From an uncultured Clostridia bacterium (GTDB taxonomy: Bacteria > Bacillota > Clostridia > UMGS1883), in the NCBI GenBank assembly GCA_947624455.1, contig CANQKL010000016.1, positions 1-16,995 on the forward strand: a stretch of 16,995 nt of DNA. Reading direction: 5' to 3'. The notes under the pieces are model-generated. The model was given only the letters and a program-made list of their open reading frames with translations. It searched no databases and was not told the origin of the DNA. The position numbers and the translations under genes were made by a program. Every line of letters starts with the position of its first letter. The stretch's first letter is position 1. Below, in pieces: positions 1 to 7,150 of the stretch.

Positions 1-9
1 AATCAGACA

Positions 10-77
10 CCGAGCGACGAGAATTTTTCGTGTCAGGCAAGGAAGAGGCCGCAGGCAATACTGTATGTATTGTCAAG
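10..77 (+). repeat. Dispersed repeat, copy A
   Basis: This 68-base stretch is repeated at 2224-2291 on the opposite strand with 7 mismatches. The last 29 bases are identical between the copies and contain a small hairpin, CAATAC/GTATTG around a TGTAT loop. It does not lie inside a protein gene. Confidence 0.8.
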
Positions 78-86
78 CATTACGGG

Positions 87-119
87 TCCCACAAAAACGA
101 CTCTGTTGTTTTTGTGGGA
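87..119. repeat. Perfect 12-bp inverted repeat
   Basis: TCCCACAAAAAC (87-98) pairs exactly with GTTTTTGTGGGA (108-119) around a 9-base loop. No T-run follows, so it is not an obvious terminator. It lies inside the repeat element at 1-263. Confidence 0.75.
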
Positions 120-144
120 AGAGGAGAAGCGACCGATTGAGCCA

Positions 145-174
145 AAATTCTAATTTTCGCAAAAATTAGAATTT
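145..174. repeat. Perfect 13-bp A+T-rich inverted repeat
   Basis: AAATTCTAATTTT (145-157) pairs exactly with AAAATTAGAATTT (162-174) around a 4-base loop. It is the second strong hairpin of the repeat element and contrasts with the G+C-rich genes nearby. Confidence 0.75.
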
Positions 175-287
175 GCAATATGAGGTCAGCTTCGACGAGA
201 CACAGCATGGCGCGGAAAAGGCCGTCGCAAATGTCTGATTTTAGTTGGGGATTAGTATCAAAACCTAATAATGAAAGGATGATAAAA

Positions 288-491
288 ATGGCACAGGTAA
301 CAAAGGACATGATAATTCGCGACGTTCTCGCGGTTGATCCAGGCACGGCCCAGTTCTTTTTCGAGATAGGGATGCACTGTCTGGGCTGCCCCAGCGCCAG
401 CGGCGAAACCGTAGAGGAAGCCTGCGCGGTTCACGGAGCGGACGCCGACGCCCTCATCGCCAAGGTGAACGAGTATCTCGCCAGCAAGTAA
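288..491 (+). CDS. DUF1858 domain protein (redox-disulfide type)
   Basis: This 67-residue protein spans essentially one DUF1858 domain, known from stand-alone proteins and from fusions to hybrid-cluster and other redox proteins. The diagnostic part is GMHCLGCP at residues 28-35, a CxxC pair (C31, C34) suited to a redox disulfide or metal ligand. No signal peptide or membrane segment is visible, so it should be cytoplasmic. The open frame runs upstream to position 180, but I start at the ATG at 288 because GAAAGGATG lies just before it and the domain begins at once (VTKDMIIRDVL). The gene is alone on the + strand, between a repeat element and a two-way terminator. Its partner protein is unknown; family assignment is confident, function is not. 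Confidence 0.9.
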   Translation: MAQVTKDMIIRDVLAVDPGTAQFFFEIGMHCLGCPSASGETVEEACAVHGADADALIAKVNEYLASK

Positions 492-595
492 CAAGCATTT
501 TTCGAGATATGATCCGATTTGGCTGTAAAAAATGGCGCAATCGTCCAATGACTGAAAGCGATTATTCAATGCTCCGTCTTAAATAACCGCTTTGT

Positions 596-643
596 AAAAC
601 CAAAATCCCGAGTTCACTTCAGTGAACTCGGGATTTTGGTTTT
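596..643. terminator. Bidirectional rho-independent terminator
   Basis: The two 23-base arms (596-618 and 621-643) are perfect inverted complements separated by two bases. The core is a G+C-containing CCCGAGTTCACT stem flanked by an A-run on one side and TTTT on the other, so it carries a T-tail on both strands. It lies between the convergent DUF1858 gene and rluD and should end transcription from both, including the long - strand operon. Confidence 0.9.
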
Positions 644-671
644 CTGTCATAAATATATCATTACCGCTTAC

Positions 672-1589
672 TCATTTATCATTTCTCATTCTCAAAATTT
701 CCAGCACGCGGGCAAAATCCTCCGGCAGCGGCGCGGAAAAGCTCATTTTTTCTCCGGTCGACGGGTGGATGAAGCCTATTTCCCCCGCGTGAAGGAGCTG
801 CCCCTCCAGAGCGAACTCCTCGTTCCTGACTCCATAGGTCTTATCCCCCACTATGGGGTGGCCGATGTGGCGCATATGAACCCTTATCTGGTGGGTACGG
901 CCCGTCCGGAGCTTGCAGCGGACAAGGGTGTATTTGCCAAAACGCTCCGCCACCTCAAAATCCGTAACAGATTCACGTCCATCCCTCACCACCGCCATTT
1001 TCTTGCGGTCAGAGGGACTGCGGTCAATGGGAGCGTCAACTGTCCCGCCGTCCTCCCTTATGTTTCCGTGAACCAAAGCCCAGTATGTGCGGCTGAGGCT
1101 CCTATCCTTAAGCTGAGACGAAAGCGAAAGATGCGCCTCGTTATTCTTTGCCACCGCCAGCAGTCCCGTGGTATCCTTGTCAATGCGGTGGACTATTCCT
1201 GGCCTCAGCGTTCCGCCGATAGCGGAAAGACTGTCCCCGCAGCGGTACATGACGGCGTTCACAAGGGTGCCGTCCTCGTTGCCAGCGGCCGGATGGACGA
1301 CCATGCCCCGGGGCTTGTTGACAACTAACACATCGGCGTCCTCGTAAACCACGTCCAGAGGAATGTTCTGGGGAACGGCCTGAGTCTCTTTCGGCTCGGG
1401 TACCTCAAACTCGATAATGTCCCCGGGGCGGAGCTTTGCCGAGGCCTTGACCGGAACGCCGTTGACTGTGACAAGGCCCCCGTCAAAGAGCTTTTTCACA
1501 AAGCTGCGGGTCAACCCCTCGGCGTTCTCGCTGATGTACACGTCACTGCGGGCAGCCCGTGTCGCCGTCAAAGTCATAGTTCGCTTCAT
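672..1589 (-). CDS. rluD: RluA/RluD-family 23S rRNA pseudouridine synthase
   Basis: This 305-residue enzyme isomerises specific uridines to pseudouridine in structured RNA, most likely 23S rRNA as for RluD. An N-terminal S4 RNA-binding domain (about residues 16-62, with the KLFDGGLVTVNG pattern) precedes the catalytic domain. The motif HRIDKDTTGLL has the catalytic aspartate at D137. Length and domain order are normal for RluD and B. subtilis YlyB. The ATG at 1589 is supported by an AGGAGGGG ribosome site about six bases upstream. The start lies inside the end of lspA (47-base overlap), which implies translational coupling; lspA-rluD is a common Firmicutes pair. It is the last gene before the terminator at 596-643. 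The exact target uridines cannot be read from sequence. Confidence 0.93.
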   Translation of the reverse strand: MKRTMTLTATRAARSDVYISENAEGLTRSFVKKLFDGGLVTVNGVPVKASAKLRPGDIIEFEVPEPKETQAVPQNIPLDVVYEDADVLVVNKPRGMVVHPAAGNEDGTLVNAVMYRCGDSLSAIGGTLRPGIVHRIDKDTTGLLAVAKNNEAHLSLSSQLKDRSLSRTYWALVHGNIREDGGTVDAPIDRSPSDRKKMAVVRDGRESVTDFEVAERFGKYTLVRCKLRTGRTHQIRVHMRHIGHPIVGDKTYGVRNEEFALEGQLLHAGEIGFIHPSTGEKMSFSAPLPEDFARVLEILRMRNDK

Positions 1590-2034
1590 CCTTAACCCCT
1601 CCTATCAGCACCCTGAGAGCTAGCATTACCGCGCCCACGGTAATTGCCGCGTCAGCCACGTTGAACACGGGGAAGCGCATGAAGGTCAGGTCGATCATAT
1701 CCCGGACAAAGCCCAGAGCCGCCCGGTCGATTAGGTTGCCAGCGCCTCCGGCCACTATCAGGGTCAGGGACCAGAGCAGCCACCTGCTCCGGGGCTTGTA
1801 CTTGACAACATAGAAGATTATGGCCGCGAACACCAGCACTGAAACGATGATGAGCGGTATCTGACGGCCCTGAAGTATGCCGAAGGCCGCCCCCTCATTT
1901 CTCACATATGTCACGTCCACAAAGCCGGGGATAAGGGTAAAGCCCCCGCCCACGGGAAAGCTCTTAGCAGTCAGGAACTTCGTCGCCTGGTCGGCGGCGA
2001 CTATGATAACGATGGGTATGAGATAAAGGAACAT
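1543..2034 (-). CDS. lspA: Signal peptidase II (lipoprotein signal peptidase)
   Basis: LspA is a membrane aspartyl protease that removes the signal peptide from diacylglyceryl-modified prolipoproteins. The 163-residue protein has four hydrophobic segments, near residues 2-14, 60-78, 86-98 and 129-145. The two catalytic aspartates are visible in GNLIDR (D103) and NVADAAI (D128), and the family's NEGAAFG motif is at 46-52. The ATG at 2034 follows a strong AAGGAGGG site. The 3' end overlaps rluD by 47 bases. Upstream is a 290-base spacer with a foldable leader and a repeat element, so lspA and rluD may be partly uncoupled from ileS. The hydrophilic acidic tail (about residues 148-163), which spans the overlap, is not conserved in the family as far as I know. 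Confidence 0.96.
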   Translation of the reverse strand: MFLYLIPIVIIVAADQATKFLTAKSFPVGGGFTLIPGFVDVTYVRNEGAAFGILQGRQIPLIIVSVLVFAAIIFYVVKYKPRSRWLLWSLTLIVAGGAGNLIDRAALGFVRDMIDLTFMRFPVFNVADAAITVGAVMLALRVLIGGVKDEANYDFDGDTGCPQ

Positions 2035-2072
2035 GGGAAGCCCTCCTTGCGTATTACTGTCAACAGATAAAC

Positions 2073-2151
2073 TTTACGGCCCGCCTTCGGGGTACGCGGG
2101 AACACACAGGTTCGCCTGACCGCGCTCCTAATCCCCTTGACGGGCCGTAAA
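2073..2151 (-). promoter_or_regulatory. Strongly foldable untranslated segment upstream of lspA
   Basis: Read on the - strand, nested complementary arms are visible. An outer 11-bp stem pairs 2141-2151 with 2073-2083 (TTTACGGCCCG against CGGGCCGTAAA). Inside it GGGG pairs with CCCC, then CGCGG with CCGCG, and finally CAGG and CCTG close a CGAA tetraloop. The structure ends about 38 bases before the lspA ATG. I compared it from memory with T-box, SRP, glycine, fluoride, ZTP, THF and yybP-ykoY RNAs and did not recognise it. It may be a cis-acting leader, an mRNA processing or stability hairpin, or a small RNA. That it folds is seen; the function is unknown. Confidence 0.5.
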
Positions 2152-2153
2152 AT

Positions 2154-2322
2154 ATTTTATACTAACCCCTAATAAAATCATCAATTCGCGGCGGTCTTTT
2201 TTGCGCCATACGGCGTCATCGACCTTGACAATACATACAGTATTGCCTGCGGTCTCTTCCTTGTCTGGCACAAAAAATCCTCGCCCCTCGGTTGACGCTT
2301 TTAATAGGGTTTAGTATTAAAT
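2154..2322. mobile_element. MITE-like element with imperfect terminal inverted repeats
   Basis: The 31-base ends 2154-2184 and 2292-2322 are inverted complements at 26 of 31 positions, each with a TACTAA core. The 169-base interior has no gene. It contains a small nested hairpin (CGCC/GGCG near 2203-2214) and repeat copy B (2224-2291). The element ends two bases short of the ileS stop codon. A target-site duplication is not clear. Size, terminal repeats and lack of coding capacity fit a miniature inverted-repeat element moved in trans, but mobility is inferred. Confidence 0.55.
2224..2291 (-). repeat. Dispersed repeat, copy B
   Basis: This is the inverted copy of positions 10-77, 61 of 68 bases identical. 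It forms the central part of the MITE-like element at 2154-2322. Confidence 0.8.
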
Positions 2323-2324
2323 CC

Positions 2325-5114
2325 TCAGTCCTGATCCTTGATCACGCTCGCGCAGCGGCGGCACAACGTGGGATGGTCGTGATCGCAGCCCACGTCGGGA
2401 GTTATCATCCAGCAGCGTTCGCACTTTTCTCCCTGAGCGGGAGTGACCTTTACGGTGACGGCGGGTTCGTTCTCGCCCTTTACGCCTTCGCCCTCGCCCT
2501 CGGTGACGACGGCCTCGGACACGATAAGCGCCGTGGCCAGGTCGGGAATCGTTTTCAGGAACTTATACGGCTCGCCGGAGGCGAAGATCTCCACCTTGGC
2601 GTCCAGGGATTTGCCGATTACCTTTTCCTGGCGGGCCAGCTCGAGCGCCTTGCTCACGTCGCTTTTTACCGAAAGCACTCTCTCCCACTTGTCCTCAAGC
2701 TCCTTGTCCTCCCATGCGGACTCAACCTTGGGCATGGAATTGAAGATTGCGCCCTCGGGACGGTCGGTAGAGCGATGAGGCATATAGCCCCAGATCTCGT
2801 CGGCGGTGAAACAGAGGATGGGCGCGATGAGCCGAACTATGGCGTCCAATATCGTGAACATACAGGTCTGGGCCGCTCTGCGCTCCTTGCTGTCCTTTTT
2901 GGAGGTGTAGAGCCGATCCTTAATGACGTCAAGATAAAAATTGCTCATGTCCACGACGCAGAAGTTGTGGATGGTGTGATAGATCATGTGGAATTCATAG
3001 CTCCGATAAGCCTCCAGCACACGGCCCACAACGTCGTTAAGGCGGATCAGGCTCCAGCGATCCATCTCGCACATTTCCTCAAAGGGTACGCAGTCGGTAT
3101 CGGGGTTGAAATCGTGGATATTGCCCATGATATAACGGGCGGTGTTCCTGATCTTACGGTAAGCCTCGCTGAGCTGCTTGAGTATCTCCTCAGAGATACG
3201 CATATCGGTCTTGTAGTCGGCGCTGACCACCCAAAGGCGAAGCACGTCGGCTCCGTACTGGCTGATTATGACCTCGGGACTGGTGCCGTTGCCCTTGCTC
3301 TTGCTGAATTTGTCGCCGTTCTGATCGACTATCATGCCGTGGGTGATGACCATTTTATAGGGGGCCACGCCCTTGGCGGCAATAGATGTGAGCAGAGAGG
3401 ACTGGAACCAGCCGCGGTATTGGTCGTTGCCCTCAAGGTACAGGTCGGCGGGGAAGCGGAGGCCCTTCTTGACCTCCAGTACGCCGCTGTGGGAGCTGCC
3501 GCTGTCGAACCACACGTCCATGATGTCCTTTTCCTTAGTGAACTCGGCGCAGCCGCACTCGCACTTAGTTCCGGCGGGGAGGATGTCCTTTGCCTCAGTC
3601 TCATACCAAGCGTTGCTGCCGCCGTGTTCACGGAAGAGCTTGGCGGTGGCGGCTATAGTCTCCTCGTTGAGCAGCTCCTTGCCGCAGTCCTTGCAGTAAA
3701 AGATGGGCAGGGGTACGCCCCAGGTCCGCTGGCGGGAAATGCACCAATCGCTGCGATCCATTACCATGCCGGTGATGCGGTCCTCGCCCCACTTAGGAAG
3801 CCACTGTACGCCCTTGATGGCCTCCACGGCCTGCTCCTTGATGGCGTCAACAGAGGCGAACCACTGCTCGGTAGCCCTGAACACGATGGGTTCATGGCAG
3901 CGCCAGCAGTGAGGATACTGGTGGATGATGGGTTCAATGGCAAAAAGCGCGTTGACCTCTTTAAGCTTTTCGATTATCTTCGCGTTAGATTTCTCATAGT
4001 AAAGTCCGGCGAACTCCCCGGCCAGCTCATTGAGATAGCCCTTGTCGTCCACGGGAACGATTATGGGGATGTCCTTGTACTTTTGGCAGACGACATAGTC
4101 CTCAACGCCGTGTCCGGGAGCGGTGTGTACGCAGCCGGTACCCGCGTCCAAAGTTACGTGGTCGCCCACGATAACCAAGCTTTCCCGGTCGATAAAGGGG
4201 TGCTGCACGGTCATGTATTCCATGTCGCTGCCCTTGAAGGTGGCGATAGTCTCGTATTCGGTCCTTTTACCGTTTGCCATGGTGGAGTCCACCAATTCGG
4301 TGGCAATGACATAGACCTCGCCGCCAGACTTTACAAGGCTGTACTCAAAGTCGGGGTTCAGGGAAATAGCCACGTTGCCGGGCAGAGTCCAGGTGGTGGT
4401 GGTCCAGATCACGAAATATATATTCTCAAGGGGTTCGCCCACATTCGCGAACAGGCCCTTGTCGTTCTTAACTCTGAACTTGACATAGATGGAGTCGGTC
4501 TTGTCCTCCTGATACTCGATCTCGGCTTCGGCAAGGGCGGTCTCGCAGTCGGGACACCAATATATGGGCTTGAGGCCCTTATAGATATAGCCCTTTTTGG
4601 CCATTTCGCCGAATATCTCTATCTGCTTTGCCTCGAACTCGGGGTCGAGGGTCACATAAATATCGTCCCAATCGCCCAAAACGCCAAGCCGCTGTATCTG
4701 CTTCTTCTGGTTTTCAACATAGCCCAGAGCAAATTCCTTACACACGTCGCGGAACTCGATAACGCTCTTTTCATGGCGGTTGATGCCCATTTTCTTGATA
4801 GCCTGACGCTCGATCGGAAGGCCGTGAGTATCCCAGCCGTGAATATAGGGGGCCTTGAAGCCGTCCATGTTCTTGAAGCGGGTAATGATGTCCTTCAAGG
4901 TCTTATTGAGAGTGTGGCCCATGTGCATATCGCCGTTGGCGTAGGGAGGGCCGTCGTGGAGTATGAAAAGGGGCTTGCCCTCGTTGGCCTCCATGAGCTT
5001 GCCGTAAAGATCCTCGTCCAGCCACCTCTTGAGGGTTTCAGGCTCCCGCTTGGGCAGACTGGCCCGCATGGGGAACTCGGTGACGGGCAGGTTGAGAGTT
5101 CCAGAATAATCCAT
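2325..5114 (-). CDS. ileS: Isoleucyl-tRNA synthetase
   Basis: This 929-residue class I synthetase charges tRNA-Ile with isoleucine. The first signature is PYANGDMHMGH (57-67), with HMGH in place of HIGH. The second is KFSKS at 602-606, with F where M is more usual. The C-terminus has a four-cysteine zinc site at C898, C901, C918 and C921, typical of the bacterial-type enzyme. The region between the signatures includes the WTTTTWTLPGN stretch of the CP1 editing domain. The ATG at 5114 follows an AGAAAGGA site. Only 39 bases separate it from ylmH, leaving no room for an ileS T-box leader; it must be read from the operon. All catalytic parts are present, so it should be functional. Confidence 0.97.
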   Translation of the reverse strand: MDYSGTLNLPVTEFPMRASLPKREPETLKRWLDEDLYGKLMEANEGKPLFILHDGPPYANGDMHMGHTLNKTLKDIITRFKNMDGFKAPYIHGWDTHGLPIERQAIKKMGINRHEKSVIEFRDVCKEFALGYVENQKKQIQRLGVLGDWDDIYVTLDPEFEAKQIEIFGEMAKKGYIYKGLKPIYWCPDCETALAEAEIEYQEDKTDSIYVKFRVKNDKGLFANVGEPLENIYFVIWTTTTWTLPGNVAISLNPDFEYSLVKSGGEVYVIATELVDSTMANGKRTEYETIATFKGSDMEYMTVQHPFIDRESLVIVGDHVTLDAGTGCVHTAPGHGVEDYVVCQKYKDIPIIVPVDDKGYLNELAGEFAGLYYEKSNAKIIEKLKEVNALFAIEPIIHQYPHCWRCHEPIVFRATEQWFASVDAIKEQAVEAIKGVQWLPKWGEDRITGMVMDRSDWCISRQRTWGVPLPIFYCKDCGKELLNEETIAATAKLFREHGGSNAWYETEAKDILPAGTKCECGCAEFTKEKDIMDVWFDSGSSHSGVLEVKKGLRFPADLYLEGNDQYRGWFQSSLLTSIAAKGVAPYKMVITHGMIVDQNGDKFSKSKGNGTSPEVIISQYGADVLRLWVVSADYKTDMRISEEILKQLSEAYRKIRNTARYIMGNIHDFNPDTDCVPFEEMCEMDRWSLIRLNDVVGRVLEAYRSYEFHMIYHTIHNFCVVDMSNFYLDVIKDRLYTSKKDSKERRAAQTCMFTILDAIVRLIAPILCFTADEIWGYMPHRSTDRPEGAIFNSMPKVESAWEDKELEDKWERVLSVKSDVSKALELARQEKVIGKSLDAKVEIFASGEPYKFLKTIPDLATALIVSEAVVTEGEGEGVKGENEPAVTVKVTPAQGEKCERCWMITPDVGCDHDHPTLCRRCASVIKDQD

Positions 5115-5153
5115 TATCTATCTTTCCTTTCTATTTCCAGTCACGCATCCAAA

Positions 5154-5924
5154 TCACGCGTACTTTTTCAGCGTGACAAAAGTTCTGTCTTTTTTGCTTA
5201 GACCGCCCATCTCCACGGCGGCCTTGCCCAGGCCCCGAACGGTTATTACGTCTCCGTCGGCGACCCTCTGATCCGTCCGCACGGCGGCCGCGCCGTTGAG
5301 GTACACCCGCCCGGCCTTTATCAAGTCGCAGGCGGCGGACCGTCCCTTGCCAGCCATAAGGGCGACGACGCTGTCCAGCCGAGGAGTGGCGACCGTACCC
5401 TTTATCTCCTTGAACCGGCGAAGGCCCAGCTCCAGAGAGGCGGCGTCCACAACCTCGATCCGCACCGGACTGCGGCCCACCTCCCCCAGGGAGTTCACTA
5501 TATAGTCCGCGATATCCGCCGCGGCAAAAACCGCCGCCCCGCCTTCGCTTACGATTATGTCTCCCAGCTTGTGGCGGTCCAGGCCCAGGGACATTAGCGC
5601 CCCGAGATAGTCCCGGTGCGTAAGTCCATCCAGCCTTTTGCCGCTGATTTTCAGCGCCGATATGGGGAACTCCCCATCATCCGCGGCAAAACCGGGCATC
5701 CGGCGCTCGGCATCCTCGTAACCGCCGTATTCCCGCAGCTCTACCTCCGGCAGGTAACGGCTCCGCTCCCGAAAAAGGGTCAGCTCGTCCATGGACATAA
5801 AGTCCCCAAAGGCCGGATCCCCGAACCTGGCGGCACGGACAGCTCGGTCATAAATCTTTGCGAACAGAGTTCTTTCCGGCTCCTCAAGTCCGCTCAGGAA
5901 CCGGCTCTTGTCCCCTAATCCCAC
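5154..5924 (-). CDS. ylmH: YlmH-family S4-domain RNA-binding protein
   Basis: YlmH proteins are cytoplasmic RNA-binding proteins encoded next to sepF and ileS in Firmicutes; recent work links the family to rescue of stalled ribosomes. The 256-residue protein has an N-terminal region containing the family pattern LTHRDYLGALMSLGLDRHKLGD (101-122). A C-terminal S4 domain follows from about 181 (PRLDSVVALMAGKGRSAACD then IKAGRVYLNG). The start is a GTG at 5924 with no clear ribosome site. It overlaps the end of sepF by 10 bases, so translation is probably coupled to sepF. The usual neighbours yggT/ylmG (before it) and divIVA (after it) are absent. Confidence 0.9.
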   Translation of the reverse strand: MGLGDKSRFLSGLEEPERTLFAKIYDRAVRAARFGDPAFGDFMSMDELTLFRERSRYLPEVELREYGGYEDAERRMPGFAADDGEFPISALKISGKRLDGLTHRDYLGALMSLGLDRHKLGDIIVSEGGAAVFAAADIADYIVNSLGEVGRSPVRIEVVDAASLELGLRRFKEIKGTVATPRLDSVVALMAGKGRSAACDLIKAGRVYLNGAAAVRTDQRVADGDVITVRGLGKAAVEMGGLSKKDRTFVTLKKYA

Positions 5925-6400
5925 GGGAACAGGCGGCCGCTCTCCAGTTCGCTCTTGACGGCGGGGGTCACGTCCACATTGGAGGGGGTCAGCAACAGTA
6001 TGCCGGTGCTGACCTTTTGAAGCGTGCCGCGGCGGGCATAGGCCGCTCCGCTGATAAAATCAATAGTACGGCGGGCCTGATCCCGCTCCATATCCTCTAT
6101 ATTGATAATGACGGGCTTGTTGTTGTTGAGGTTATCGACCACCTGACGGCAGGACTCGTCGAAGGCGTCCATCTTCAGAACAACCACCTTAAGCTGAGTG
6201 GTGGCGGCAAAGTTCACTACCTTGGGCTGACTGGCGGAGCCGCTCTTTTTGCCGTAACCGCTCTGGGGAGCGGTTCTGCGGGCAGGCGCGGGGGCGGGGG
6301 CGGGTTCCTCATCGTCAAAGGAGACTTCGTCGAGTTCATCCTCGTCTCCGGTATCGCCGAACACAAGATCGGCCATGCGGTTAAACAGATTCTTTTTCAT
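5915..6400 (-). CDS. sepF: Cell division protein SepF
   Basis: SepF tethers FtsZ filaments to the membrane and supports septum assembly. The 161-residue protein shows the usual three parts: a short amphipathic N-terminus (MKKNLFNRMADLVFG), an acidic and Ala/Pro-rich linker (about 16-60), and the conserved globular core (about 66-145). The core carries the GTLQKVSTGILLLTPSNVDV segment at 125-144, whose first glycine lies at the known SepF dimer/polymer region. The ATG at 6400 follows GAAAGGATG. It sits between yggS and ylmH, as in B. subtilis ylmE-ylmF-ylmG-ylmH, but with ylmG missing. Confidence 0.95.
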   Translation of the reverse strand: MKKNLFNRMADLVFGDTGDEDELDEVSFDDEEPAPAPAPARRTAPQSGYGKKSGSASQPKVVNFAATTQLKVVVLKMDAFDESCRQVVDNLNNNKPVIINIEDMERDQARRTIDFISGAAYARRGTLQKVSTGILLLTPSNVDVTPAVKSELESGRLFPWD

Positions 6401-6443
6401 CTCAGACCCATCCTTTCGTATATGTGAATTTATTTTTTCTTAC

Positions 6444-7148
6444 TCAGCGGGGCAGCGGCCCCGGATCTTCGGCGGGCCGCCTTTCTTTGAATATCGCCGT
6501 CCCTATTCTGACGCAGGTAGCTCCCTCGGCAACGGCGATCTCAAAGTCGCCGCTCATGCCCATCGACAGAGTATCCGCGCCGGGGAAGGAGCCAAGCTCC
6601 TCAAATAGCTGCCGCGCCCGGCGGAATATGGGGCGGCAAAGCTCCTTATCCTCATAGTTGGGGGCCATGGTCATCAGGCCCCTCAGACGAACTGACGGAT
6701 AAGCCTCTAACTTATTTATTATATAACTAAATTCCTCATTTGTCAAACCATATTTGCTTTCCTCGCCGGAAATATTAAGTTCGAGCAAAATATCCTGAAT
6801 AATGCCGCTTTTTTCCGCTTGACGGTCAATTTCTTCCAGCAGCCGGAGGCTGTCCACCGAATGGATAAGTTCGGCCCGACCAACGGCGTATTTCACCTTG
6901 TTGGTCTGGAGGTGGCCGATAATGTGCCAATGGACGCCGGGAAGGAGGTCATATTTGGCGTTCATTTCCTGGACCCGATTTTCCGCCAGCGTTGTCATCC
7001 CCAGCTCCACGGCTCTGCGTATCTTTTCGACCTCCACAAACTTGCTGACCGCTATTATACTGACATCCTCCGGCCGACGGCCGGCCTCAAGGGCCGCGCG
7101 GGCCACACGACGGCGGACGTCGGCTATGTTCTGTTCTATATAATCCAT
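6444..7148 (-). CDS. yggS: YggS/PLPBP-family pyridoxal phosphate-binding protein
   Basis: This 234-residue protein is a single-domain, alanine-racemase-fold PLP carrier involved in vitamin B6 and amino-acid homeostasis. No enzymatic activity is established for the family. The PLP lysine is K36 in IIAVSKFVE. ENRVQE (56-61), HWHIIGHLQTNK and the C-terminal SMGMSGDFEIAVAEGATCVRIGTAIF segment, which contributes phosphate binding, are all present. The ATG at 7148 lies two bases after the stop of the HlyD-like gene, with a GGAGG inside that gene's end. The product corresponds to B. subtilis YlmE, immediately upstream of sepF. The short charged tail after IGTAIF varies in the family. Confidence 0.95.
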   Translation of the reverse strand: MDYIEQNIADVRRRVARAALEAGRRPEDVSIIAVSKFVEVEKIRRAVELGMTTLAENRVQEMNAKYDLLPGVHWHIIGHLQTNKVKYAVGRAELIHSVDSLRLLEEIDRQAEKSGIIQDILLELNISGEESKYGLTNEEFSYIINKLEAYPSVRLRGLMTMAPNYEDKELCRPIFRRARQLFEELGSFPGADTLSMGMSGDFEIAVAEGATCVRIGTAIFKERRPAEDPGPLPR

Positions 7149-7150
7149 AG

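Larger units (their letters stand above)
1..263. repeat. Non-coding repeat element, cut by the window edge
   Basis: No convincing gene lies here. Positions 10-77 match 2224-2291 in inverted orientation at 61 of 68 bases. Positions 236-263 resemble the ends of the MITE-like element at 2154-2322, sharing a TGATTTTA start and a TTAGTAT core. Between them are two perfect hairpins (87-119 and 145-174). I read the stretch as a longer relative of the 2154-2322 element whose left end lies outside the window. The 288-491 gene begins 25 bases after it, so the element may supply or alter that gene's promoter. The overall element is inferred; the matches and hairpins are seen directly. Confidence 0.55.

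Noticed and set aside
10..180. CRISPR-like array in the repeat region
   Set aside because: There are only hairpins and a single repeat copy here, with no regularly spaced direct repeats and no cas genes.
180..287. N-terminal extension of the DUF1858 protein from an ATG at 180
   Set aside because: The extension lies in the repeat element, lacks a ribosome site and is not part of the domain; the ATG at 288 has GAAAGGATG before it.
2055..2063. A TTGACA on the - strand just upstream of lspA as a promoter -35 box
   Set aside because: Only about 25 bases remain to the ATG and no -10 box fits before the ribosome site.
2041..2153. T-box leader for ileS or lspA
   Set aside because: No T-box antiterminator consensus (AGGGTGGTACCGCG-like) is present, the segment lies downstream of ileS, and no terminator follows.
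2292..5201. A 969-codon open frame on the + strand opposite ileS
   Set aside because: It is the mirror of a real, motif-complete ileS. The G+C-rich codon pattern keeps the opposite strand open, and the product has no recognisable domain.
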